Part shown: positions 1-7,225 of the stretch, piece by piece
Layout: every line of letters starts with the position of its first letter
How positions within the stretch are numbered: position 1 is the first letter of the stretch
From: Treponema sp.
GTDB lineage: Bacteria > Spirochaetota > Spirochaetia > Treponematales > Breznakiellaceae
DNA length: 10,719 nt
Reading direction: 5' to 3'
Assembly: GCA_031276615.1 (NCBI GenBank)
Contig: JAISND010000083.1
Span: 1-10,719 of the forward strand
Notes under the pieces: generated by a model
The model's database searches: none
Seen by the model: only the letters and a program-made list of their open reading frames with translations
What the model was told of the DNA's origin: nothing
Program-made: the position numbers and the translations under genes

Positions 1-3000
1 CGGTGTCTATTTCGCAAGACCTAACTTTGGAAAACCTCAATAGCGGTAATTTTATAGAAATCATCGGCGATTTCTCTTCTGACCATACGCTCACCCTGAA
101 GCCCGGTACGAGCGGCGGACTCCGTTTTAACGGCGGATCGGTTACGCTAACCGGGGATTTTTCGGTGAGTACCCCGGTTATTATCGGTGACGGGGGCAAT
201 ACTGCAGAAGTCACTCCCAATTCCGCCGGATCCATCAAGGCCGCCAACATCTACATAAACAATACCGTCAAAGCGACTGACTCAGGTACCAATGATCTTA
301 CCCTCGAAGCAAATACCCCGGCGGGAACAATCAATATTACCGGCGCGGTGGGGGAATCGACAAAATATTTGGGGGATATCAAAGTTGTTACCGGCGCCGT
401 TGATTTTGACGAGGCGGTTTCCGCAAAAAGTTACACCCAAGCTGCCGGATCGGCGAATTTTGACAGTACCCAGAATTATAACGGGACGAACGGCTCCGGT
501 TTCCAGTTTAATGGGACTACTTTGCATGCGGCGGGAGATTTTACAACAACAGAGGCAATACGGATTGACAGCGGCGTCGTTGATTTTGATGCGGCGGTTA
601 CGGCAAAAAGTTACACCCAGGCTGCCGGTTCGGCGAATTTTGACGGAACCCAAGACTACAGCAGAGTCAACTCTTCCGGTAATGCCTTCGAGTTTAACGG
701 AAGCACTTTGACGGTGAACCATACCCTTGCCACATCCAGCGCTGCCAACGGTGGTGTGGGTGGAAAGATTCTGATTAATGCCGGTACTGCTTTCACCACC
801 GCTGCCGCCGGGGTAATCAGTAGCGGCGGCGCCTTTGAAAAAACCGGGGCGGGGAATTCCAGTCTGCTGGCAAATATCTCTACCACAAATACAACGGCGG
901 CCAACGCTTCAATCACGTTTAATGACGCCCCCGTTACAATCAACCCTGGTGATAACTCTACGCTCAGCCTTGATTCCAGTGCAGGTAATGGAGCTATTAA
1001 TATAGCCGGGGCCGTTTCCTCCACCGGAGCCAACCGGAGCTTTACCCTGAATTCCGGGGACGGGATTGTCACCCTGAGCAATACCGGTGCTCCCGCCATC
1101 AATCTGAGGGGCAGTTTCACCAAAACGGGAGGCGGGCAGAGCCGCCTTTCCGGCGGTATTACCACCACAAATAACAATATTTCCTTTGCCGGTCCCGTTG
1201 AACTGTACAACAATATAGCGCTTGACAGCGGAAGCGGAGGCGGCAATATCAGCCTGCAAAGGGTAGACGGAAATTCTTCTTCAACGGCCTATGATCTTGC
1301 CCTCGCGGCGGGAACGGGAAACATCACGGTTGGCGGCGTCATAGGCGATGACGGGACAAGTCTGACCGGTACGGACCGCCTGGATGTTCTGAAGGTAATC
1401 AGCGCCGCCAACGCAATTTTTTCGGATTCTATTTGGGCCGCCTCGTTTGATCAATCCGATACGGCAGGGACCGGATCGGGGGGAAGCGGCCTCACCGAAT
1501 TCACCGGAAATCAGAATTACACCGGAGGATTTAAGTTCATCGGAACCAACCTCACGGTGAACAATACCCTCCAAACCGACACGGATAACTCCGGGGATGG
1601 GGCCATTGCCGTTACCGTTTCAGGATCGGGGACACCGCTTTTCACCGTAGGCACGAGCGGCGACATCAGGCCCGGCGGACCGGGCGGAACAATTACCGTG
1701 GACGGCAACACCTTCAACAGCGGAACCATCACCGCGGGGCCTGTGGTGGCCTCCACCGGATCACCTGCCCTCGCCATCACCTTTAACGGAGATTACAACG
1801 GTGATAACGGAACTTATGGCGACGATATCGCCGGAAAGCTCAACGGAACCAGCACCGATGCCGGCGGCGTTTTCAACAATCCCGACATCGTTTTCAGGGC
1901 CAATGTCGAGCTGGGTAGTTTTACCCATAACGGTGATATTGTGGTCTTTGACGGCGCGGCAGGTACCGGTCATGCCCTGAAGCAGGATCCGGCGCTGGTA
2001 GATTTTGATGTATCCCCCCGCCAGGCCCTGGGCGCGGTGCTCGTCAGGGCGGGGAATACCGTTACCCCCGGAACGGATATTTCCCAGGACTCGGCGCCCG
2101 GGTCCGCATCGCCGCCTGTGCCCGCGCGTTCCCTGGAACTCGGGAAGGAAACCGTGTCCGGCGCGGGGGACGGGGGAATTCTGAAAATCGTACCCCCCCT
2201 TACCTGGCGCATGGGCGCGGCGGCCAACCCCGCGGCAGGCTTTGACCCCGCCTTTGTTCGCGGTTTCTACGGCCACCACGGGAAGCTGCTGATGAACTCC
2301 GGTTCCCGGCTGGAAACCGAAGATTTTTACACCGCCCCCGACGACAGCGCGGCGCCGCCGCATGAACACAGGGTGGAGTTCAGCAGTACCGCGGGGGAAA
2401 TGAGCGGCATCGTGGCCTCGGGCAACGTTATCATCAACGAATCCTTTGTTAATCCGGAGCAGTCCCGCCTTGCCATGACCGGCGACGGCAGGATCATCAT
2501 GACCCGTGCCCAAGTCGAGACAGGCAGCTTCTCGGTTGGCCTGAGCGGGGGTACGGAAACCGTAACCATCGGTTCCGACATGATCTTCCGGGGAGACCTT
2601 ACCATACACTCCGGCCGTACCCTTAAAGCCGGGGCCGCCGCCGGTTCCGCGTACCTCATCCGGGTTGAAGGCGACTGGATACAGTGGACGGGAAACTGGA
2701 ACGATTTCGGCGCCAACAGCAACAGCGATCCCCTTCCCGCGTACAGCGGCGATATGGGAATATTTACCCCCCAGCAGAGTACGGTGGAATTTGGAATTTG
2801 GAGCGGAAGACCCGCCGGAACCCCGGCGCCGAGAACATTCGAAATCATCGGCAATACCACCTGGTACAATTTCATCTGCAATGAACCCAGGGCGACATTG
2901 CTTTTCTCCAACTATCCGCACCAGCACACGGTAACCGGCAAATTTGTTGTCCAGCCCGTCTCGAACGCTTCGGGGGCTATCCTTGAAGACAAGGATTACA

Positions 3001-5318
3001 TGATAAAACTGGACAGGATTGTCGAAGTCAAAAACCCGTCGCCCCCGGCTCTTGCTCCGCCGGTTCCCGATTTTGTGCCTGCCGTGGGGCCGGAACCCTG
3101 GGTGGCGCCCCTGGAACCCAACAAGTATTTCTGGTACTTTAACCTTGAAAGCCGGGGAGAACTGGACATGAACTATGCTTCGGTTTTCTTCAGTTTCTCA
3201 AACAGGCGCGTGCCCCTGCCGCCGCCGCCCGTAAGCTCCTGGCGCATCGACGCGTCCCCCTATGTTGAAATGATTCTGCCCACTCCGCCCGACACCAAAT
3301 ATGTCCCGAATTATACTGTGGGTCTCATGTATAAGTCTGAGGAGAACGGTTCGTATTATAACGTGAACTGGTACGTGGCAAACCAGTTCTTCTACAGCTT
3401 TACCGAAGATTCCGACGGCAACGGCAGAATAGACCGGCTCCGCCTGCAGTCGGCTTTCGAGCTTCTTGACCGTTACCCGGCGGGCGATCCCCGTTTCCCC
3501 AATCAGGACGCCTTTGAAGGGTTTGAGATAGCGGTGGAAGGCTACGAAATAGACAGGAGCAGGGGCCGCAACGGATACGCGCGGGCGGACATGGGAACCG
3601 ATGCCCCCGACAAGCTGGATTCCATTTATGTGTTCCTCAGGGAAAAGGATCATAACGACGGCGGTGACCGGCTCCGCTGGAAAATTACAGGCAACACGTA
3701 CCTCCGGGACCTTACCACCAGGTCCGTGCTTGTCGGCGAGCCGGACGACGAAGGCGTCGCCTGGGATACAACCCCGCCGCGGATCAACTACGCCCTGACA
3801 ATTCCCGGCTCCGACAGGAAGGAAATTTTCTTCCAGACATCGGAGGCGGTGAATACAGACAGGCTGGAAATCGAATCCGCGGATACCGAAAACATTCGTA
3901 CCTTCAGCGCCCCCTCGCCGCTGAAGCTGGAGGGCGATGGGGCGGCTTCCGAATTCCTCATCCCCCTCAGCGATTCCTACGGCGTTGCGGATCTGGTCAA
4001 GACGGAGACATCTTTCCCCAGGTTCCATCTTAAAGGCGTTGAGGACCTTGCGCTTGTTGCCCCGGATCTGCATTTCAGCAATCTGGCCTACAATTACCGC
4101 TATCCTTCCCCGCGCTATCCCTATAATTTTGACTACGACGCCTATGTATTCGTCCAGAACGGAACTCCCGTGAAAACCTGGGCAAAACGGCCCGGGGACA
4201 GTTCTCCGGTAGAATTAGACAGGGTGGTGTGCGGCGCCTATGAACCTGACCCCTCGGCAGATCTGCAGCCCGAGGTCTATCAGCCCAAGGGCCACGCCAA
4301 CCGTCTGAACTCGCCGCGCTTTGATCCTGCCCTGCGGCCTTCCACGCCGGATTCCACGCTTGGCGAACGAAAGCACCGGGTAACCGACACCTATATTTCG
4401 GTTCCGCCCCGGAACGCTTCCGATACGGACAAAATCTTTATATGGCCTGTGTGGGCGCGTTACAGGGAGCCTTCAAACCCCTCCACAATTTCACCCGTTG
4501 TCTTGGGCGAGCGGGACACGGATAACGGAATCATCTGGGACTTTACGGGAATAAAATTTCTTGAGGAACGGGACGCCGTTCTGCAGGCGCGGCTTAACCC
4601 GGATCTTGCCGGCGTTCCGGATCTGTTTCTCGGCCTTGGCGCCGGTACGGATTACCGCAACCCGGGAGAACTCAAGGGCCGCGCCAAGGGAACGGGGGGC
4701 CTGTGGCTGCCCGGCGAGGCGAATTACAGTCCCGCGTCTTCGGTTCCGGTAAACTATATCAACCTGGTTCCCAGGTGGTTCGGCGCCGCGAAAAGGGCGC
4801 CGCTTTCCCTGCCCTCCCCGCAGCCCCCGCTTTTTAACTACGGTTTCAGCAGGGACCTTCCCGGTTACGACAGCGGGGCCAAGGTCGATTTCCTCTTCCG
4901 TCTGGACAACTCGCCCCAGGATATTTTCGCCGGCCGGCTTGCTCTTGACGCGGGAGTTTCCTCCATCCCGGCGGACTGGTACCGCCTGGTGCGTCCCTTC
5001 AGCTTCGACCTTCAGGATGTCACCCTTCAGCGGGGCGGCGTTACCATTCTCAACAATGTGATTAATCCCAACGATGGCGAGAGCGCGTACATCCGCTACC
5101 ACCTCCTGAAGAGCGGAAGGGTGACGGTGCAGGTTTTCAGCCTGGACGGAAGCCTCGTAAAGACCCTCAGAAGGAACGATCACCGGGAGGCGGGGGAATG
5201 GACCGACGCCTGGAACGGCAAGAACAACGGCAGCCGCGCCGTGGCGCGGGGCATGTACTTTGTCAGGGTAGTAGCCCCGGACATTGACGAGATCAGAAAG
5301 ATCATGGTTGTCAAGTGA
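1..5318 (+). CDS. Giant beta-repeat surface/exported protein with C-terminal FlgD-like Ig domain (5' partial)
   Basis: The reading frame is open from the left edge (first whole codon at 3) to a TGA at 5316-5318, giving at least 1771 residues. The visible start is mid-repeat, so the true N-terminus and any signal peptide lie outside the window. Residues 1-600 (numbered from codon 3) are rich in G, N, T, S, A and short beta-strand repeats, as in filamentous-haemagglutinin or autotransporter-like beta-helices. One unit occurs twice at 60-residue spacing, with a degenerate third copy near residue 500. Residues from about 680 become rich in Pro and aromatics. A Ca-binding-like DSDGNGRID sits at about 1136. 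A DTTPP linker near 1255 is followed by an Ig-like stretch. Residues about 1693-1771 resemble a FlgD-type Ig fold (GRVTVQVFSLDG, then AWNGKNNGSR and GMYFVRVV). Such tails occur on exported proteins. An adhesin or outer-surface role is inference; no catalytic motif is visible. Confidence 0.88.
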   Translation, partial: VSISQDLTLENLNSGNFIEIIGDFSSDHTLTLKPGTSGGLRFNGGSVTLTGDFSVSTPVIIGDGGNTAEVTPNSAGSIKAANIYINNTVKATDSGTNDLTLEANTPAGTINITGAVGESTKYLGDIKVVTGAVDFDEAVSAKSYTQAAGSANFDSTQNYNGTNGSGFQFNGTTLHAAGDFTTTEAIRIDSGVVDFDAAVTAKSYTQAAGSANFDGTQDYSRVNSSGNAFEFNGSTLTVNHTLATSSAANGGVGGKILINAGTAFTTAAAGVISSGGAFEKTGAGNSSLLANISTTNTTAANASITFNDAPVTINPGDNSTLSLDSSAGNGAINIAGAVSSTGANRSFTLNSGDGIVTLSNTGAPAINLRGSFTKTGGGQSRLSGGITTTNNNISFAGPVELYNNIALDSGSGGGNISLQRVDGNSSSTAYDLALAAGTGNITVGGVIGDDGTSLTGTDRLDVLKVISAANAIFSDSIWAASFDQSDTAGTGSGGSGLTEFTGNQNYTGGFKFIGTNLTVNNTLQTDTDNSGDGAIAVTVSGSGTPLFTVGTSGDIRPGGPGGTITVDGNTFNSGTITAGPVVASTGSPALAITFNGDYNGDNGTYGDDIAGKLNGTSTDAGGVFNNPDIVFRANVELGSFTHNGDIVVFDGAAGTGHALKQDPALVDFDVSPRQALGAVLVRAGNTVTPGTDISQDSAPGSASPPVPARSLELGKETVSGAGDGGILKIVPPLTWRMGAAANPAAGFDPAFVRGFYGHHGKLLMNSGSRLETEDFYTAPDDSAAPPHEHRVEFSSTAGEMSGIVASGNVIINESFVNPEQSRLAMTGDGRIIMTRAQVETGSFSVGLSGGTETVTIGSDMIFRGDLTIHSGRTLKAGAAAGSAYLIRVEGDWIQWTGNWNDFGANSNSDPLPAYSGDMGIFTPQQSTVEFGIWSGRPAGTPAPRTFEIIGNTTWYNFICNEPRATLLFSNYPHQHTVTGKFVVQPVSNASGAILEDKDYMIKLDRIVEVKNPSPPALAPPVPDFVPAVGPEPWVAPLEPNKYFWYFNLESRGELDMNYASVFFSFSNRRVPLPPPPVSSWRIDASPYVEMILPTPPDTKYVPNYTVGLMYKSEENGSYYNVNWYVANQFFYSFTEDSDGNGRIDRLRLQSAFELLDRYPAGDPRFPNQDAFEGFEIAVEGYEIDRSRGRNGYARADMGTDAPDKLDSIYVFLREKDHNDGGDRLRWKITGNTYLRDLTTRSVLVGEPDDEGVAWDTTPPRINYALTIPGSDRKEIFFQTSEAVNTDRLEIESADTENIRTFSAPSPLKLEGDGAASEFLIPLSDSYGVADLVKTETSFPRFHLKGVEDLALVAPDLHFSNLAYNYRYPSPRYPYNFDYDAYVFVQNGTPVKTWAKRPGDSSPVELDRVVCGAYEPDPSADLQPEVYQPKGHANRLNSPRFDPALRPSTPDSTLGERKHRVTDTYISVPPRNASDTDKIFIWPVWARYREPSNPSTISPVVLGERDTDNGIIWDFTGIKFLEERDAVLQARLNPDLAGVPDLFLGLGAGTDYRNPGELKGRAKGTGGLWLPGEANYSPASSVPVNYINLVPRWFGAAKRAPLSLPSPQPPLFNYGFSRDLPGYDSGAKVDFLFRLDNSPQDIFAGRLALDAGVSSIPADWYRLVRPFSFDLQDVTLQRGGVTILNNVINPNDGESAYIRYHLLKSGRVTVQVFSLDGSLVKTLRRNDHREAGEWTDAWNGKNNGSRAVARGMYFVRVVAPDIDEIRKIMVVK
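399..652 (+). repeat. Two 74-bp direct repeats, 180 bp apart, inside the giant gene
   Basis: Copies lie at 399-472 and 579-652. Both begin GTTGATTTTGA and both encode a core reading KSYTQAAGSANFD. The offset is exactly 180 bp, or 60 codons, so the repeat is in frame and reflects a protein module. Differences between copies are scattered single bases, so the duplication is not very recent. A further match follows each copy (FQFNGTTL versus FEFNGSTL), and a weaker third (FKFIGTNL) is encoded near 1520-1550. Confidence 0.85.
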
Positions 5319-6253
5319 CAGGCAGTGAAGATTCCGCCTCGGCCCCCGCGCCGGGGAAAAAGGCGGCCTTTGTGGCTGTGGTGGGCCGTCCCTCCGTGGG
5401 AAAATCGACGCTGGTAAATCAAATCTGCGGACAGAAGGTTGCCATTGTCGGCGCTTCGCCCCAGACCACGAGAAACGCCATCAGGGGCATCGTCAACAGG
5501 GATGAAGGGCAGCTTGTCTTTGTTGATACTCCCGGCCGCCACAACTCGGAAAAAAAACTCAACAAAAAACTTCTGGAAGTTTCGAACCGCGCCGTGGATG
5601 AATCCGATCTTGTCCTCTATGTGCTGGACGCTTCCCGCAGTCCCGGAAGCGAAGAATTGGCGGTGGCGGAACTTCTTGCGCCCCTCGCGCCGCGGACCGT
5701 CGCGGCGGTAAACAAAACCGATGAGCGCGGCGCGGACTGCGGCCGCAGCCTGGAATTCCTTCGCCGCGAGCTTCCCGCCCTGGCCGCGGATCGCTGCTTT
5801 CCCGTTTCGGCGAAAAAAAACGAGGGCCTGGAGCCGCTTCTTTCCTGCCTCTACTCCCTGGCCGGCGAAGGGGAGGCCTTTTACGGCGCGGAATACTACA
5901 CGGATCAGGAGGTGGATTTCCGCGTCGCCGAGATCATCCGGGAACAGGCGATCAAGCGCCTGCGCCAGGAACTGCCCCACGCCCTGTACGTCGACGTGGC
6001 TGATACCGAGCTTCGGGCCGGGGACGGCGAAACCCCGCGGCTCTGGGTGCGGGCCTTTATCGTCGTCGAGCGGGAATCCCAGAAGGGCATGGTGGTCGGA
6101 AAGGGCGGCGAAATGATCAAAGCCATCCGCCTGGCAGCCCAAAAAGACCTGAACCGCATCTTCGACTGGAAAGTAGAACTCGATCTCCGCGTAAAAACCG
6201 GCAGGGATTGGCGCCACAGCGACGCCGCCCTGCGCCGCCTTATCGAGCGTTAG
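5315..6253 (+). CDS. era: GTPase Era, 16S rRNA-binding ribosome assembly factor
   Basis: The 312-residue protein carries the full Era architecture. G1 is GRPSVGKS at 24-31, G2 lies in SPQTTRNAIRG at 48-58, G3 is DTPG at 71-74, G4 is NKTD at 133-136 and G5 is SAK at 165-167. The C-terminal KH domain has its GKGG loop at 262-265. Family members bind the 3' end of 16S rRNA and couple GTP hydrolysis to 30S maturation, partly at the membrane. The DTPGRH sequence after G3 (many Era proteins have DTPGIH) fits a treponemal type. The GTG start overlaps the stop of the giant gene as GTGA, and no strong Shine-Dalgarno sequence precedes it, so translation is probably coupled to that gene. The start adds about 16 poorly conserved residues before the G domain; I see no better start codon. 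Confidence 0.97.
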   Translation: MTGSEDSASAPAPGKKAAFVAVVGRPSVGKSTLVNQICGQKVAIVGASPQTTRNAIRGIVNRDEGQLVFVDTPGRHNSEKKLNKKLLEVSNRAVDESDLVLYVLDASRSPGSEELAVAELLAPLAPRTVAAVNKTDERGADCGRSLEFLRRELPALAADRCFPVSAKKNEGLEPLLSCLYSLAGEGEAFYGAEYYTDQEVDFRVAEIIREQAIKRLRQELPHALYVDVADTELRAGDGETPRLWVRAFIVVERESQKGMVVGKGGEMIKAIRLAAQKDLNRIFDWKVELDLRVKTGRDWRHSDAALRRLIER

Positions 6254-6277
6254 TTCCGGCAAAGTATATTGATTTGA

Positions 6278-6414
6278 GTTTTTAACAGTGTTTTGCCGGG
6301 GCTGTTAACGGATAACGTGAAGAAATACGCCCTGAAGAAAGGTTTTTACGTGATTCGGCAATCCGGAGACACGCTTACGATAGAGAACCCGGCTCTTTCA
6401 AGCCCCGTGAATGG
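6278..6414 (+). pseudogene. Remnant of a gene C-terminus (hypothetical-protein family tail)
   Basis: The frame opens after a TGA at 6275-6277 and encodes, from about 6302, DNVKKYALKKGFYVIRQSGD followed by TLTIENP. From memory, the pattern 'K.YA.K.G.YVI.QSGDT..I..P' is how several hypothetical proteins of the DUF3782 / PD-(D/E)XK-like type end in spirochaetes and cyanobacteria; I could not check this. After about 6414 the frame runs on to 6568 over the end of thrH, with Arg-rich shadow-like sequence. No ATG start or ribosome-binding site is present; only a TTG at 6293. The likely reading is a decayed fragment left after deletion of the upstream part. It could instead be a chance frame or a very small TTG-started gene. 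Confidence 0.4.
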
Positions 6415-6462
6415 CAGGACAAACTCAATTCTTTGGGAAGCAATCTCCCGGGAAAGGCGCCG

Positions 6463-6482
6463 GCCGCCGTTTACCCGGCGGC
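6463..6482 (-). terminator. GC-rich hairpin over the thrH stop codon
   Basis: A perfect 7-bp stem, GCCGCCG (6463-6469) and CGGCGGC (6476-6482), encloses a 6-nt loop that contains the thrH TAA (6471-6473). No T-run follows on the thrH strand, so this is not a classical intrinsic terminator. It could stabilise the 3' end of the message or aid factor-assisted termination. It may also be a by-product of local GC-rich coding sequence. Confidence 0.35.
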
Positions 6483-7091
6483 ATATGCGCCGGCAAGAAA
6501 AGCGTCTATTTTGGCGAGCAGTTCGCCGTAGGTATCCACGCAGGGAATCTCCGCGCAGTCCCTTCTGATTTTTTCGGGAGCGCGAAACAGGCAGCCCCCG
6601 TCGGCCTCGCGGATCATGGCAAGATCGTTAAAGGAATCGCCCGCGGCAAAAACCTCCAGGTTGATCGATTTGAAGGCCTTTACCGCTTCCCTTTTGCCGT
6701 TTGCCTGACGCAGCCTGTAACCGCTGACCGCGCCGGACGGATCGACCGTCAGGCTGTTGCAGAACAGGGTTGGCCAGGAGAGCTTGGCCATAAGGGGTTT
6801 GGCGAACTGTTCAAAGGTGTCGGAAAGAATCACAAGCTGGGAACGCCCCCGCAGCGTCCGGGTAAATTCAACCGCGCCGGGGAGGGGTTCCATGCCGGAG
6901 ATAACCCGCTGAATGTCGGCGAGTTTAAGTCCGTGCCGTTTCAGCAGTTCAAGCCGGAAGCGCATGAGCCTGTCGTAATCAGGTTCATCCCTCGTCGTCC
7001 GCGCAAGCTCCGCGATACCCGTCGCTTCCGAAAAGGCAATCCAGATTTCGGGAACCAGTACGCCCTCAAGATCAAGACACACAATCCGCAT
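6471..7091 (-). CDS. thrH: ThrH: phosphoserine phosphatase / homoserine phosphotransferase (HAD family)
   Basis: The 206-residue protein matches ThrH in length (the Pseudomonas protein is about 205 aa) and in motif order. HAD motif I is DLEGVL with the nucleophile D7 and acid E9, where most HADs have DxD. Motif II is SDT at 90-92. A basic segment at 133-141 can supply the motif III lysine. Motif IV is GDSFND at 151-156. The opening VPEIWIAF and the DYDRLM and HGLKLADIQ segments are typical of the family. ThrH dephosphorylates phosphoserine and can pass the phosphate to homoserine, feeding threonine synthesis without a ThrB kinase; whether this organism uses it so cannot be seen here. It is transcribed away from birA. 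No clear Shine-Dalgarno precedes the ATG; a weak promoter (TTCACT, 18 bp, TAAAGT at 7098-7127) lies directly upstream. Confidence 0.92.
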   Translation of the reverse strand: MRIVCLDLEGVLVPEIWIAFSEATGIAELARTTRDEPDYDRLMRFRLELLKRHGLKLADIQRVISGMEPLPGAVEFTRTLRGRSQLVILSDTFEQFAKPLMAKLSWPTLFCNSLTVDPSGAVSGYRLRQANGKREAVKAFKSINLEVFAAGDSFNDLAMIREADGGCLFRAPEKIRRDCAEIPCVDTYGELLAKIDAFLAGAYAAG

Positions 7092-7097
7092 AACGGT

Positions 7098-7127
7098 ACT
7101 TTAACACAGGGCGCGGGACAAAGTGAA
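7098..7127 (-). promoter_or_regulatory. Weak candidate promoter of thrH
   Basis: On the minus strand, TTCACT (7122-7127) and TAAAGT (7098-7103) are 18 bp apart. Each matches the consensus at 4 of 6 positions. The predicted transcription start falls at about the ATG, as for birA and serS, but these boxes are weak enough to be chance. Confidence 0.25.
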
Positions 7128-7151
7128 GGCGCTCGCCCTGCTTCCGGGTAA

Positions 7152-7184
7152 GGGCATCTCCGGAAACCCCTGTTGCGGAGGCCC
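7152..7184. promoter_or_regulatory. Inverted repeat between divergent thrH and birA
   Basis: GGGC (7152-7155), a 2-nt bulge and CTCCG (7158-7162) pair with CGGAG (7176-7180) and GCCC (7181-7184). This gives nine pairs around a 13-nt loop. It ends 7 bp upstream of the birA -35 box, so an operator or insulating element for the divergent pair is possible. No T-run follows on either strand, which argues against a terminator. Confidence 0.35.
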
Positions 7185-7191
7185 ATTGAAA

Positions 7192-7220
7192 TTGACATTT
7201 TGGGGAAGCCCCGGTATAAA
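7192..7220 (+). promoter_or_regulatory. Near-consensus housekeeping promoter of birA
   Basis: TTGACA (7192-7197) and TATAAA (7215-7220) are separated by 17 bp: a perfect -35, a 5/6 -10 and the ideal spacing. The spacer contains the short palindrome GGGGAAGCCCC (7202-7212). The -10 box ends only 5 bp before the birA ATG, so transcription should begin at about 7226-7227 and give a leaderless message. Confidence 0.72.
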
Positions 7221-7225
7221 GGCTT

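Noticed and set aside
1761..2927. 388-codon ORF on the minus strand
   Set aside because: It lies opposite the giant gene, has no recognisable domain and is low-complexity G/R/V/P-rich sequence typical of the antisense of GC-rich codons.
3198..4073. 291-codon ORF on the minus strand
   Set aside because: It lies wholly inside the giant gene in antisense, with no motif, ribosome-binding site or promoter.
5180..6262. 360-codon ORF on the minus strand
   Set aside because: It is an antisense shadow of era and the end of the giant gene. The era frame has all G motifs and the KH domain.
6256..6299. Inverted repeat CCGGCAAA / TTTGCCGG after era as a terminator
   Set aside because: The 8-bp arms are perfect but separated by 28 nt, and no T-run follows. 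It does not look like an intrinsic terminator and may be chance.
6411..7151. 246-codon plus-strand ORF across thrH
   Set aside because: It is an antisense shadow of thrH, whose catalytic motifs are all on the minus strand.
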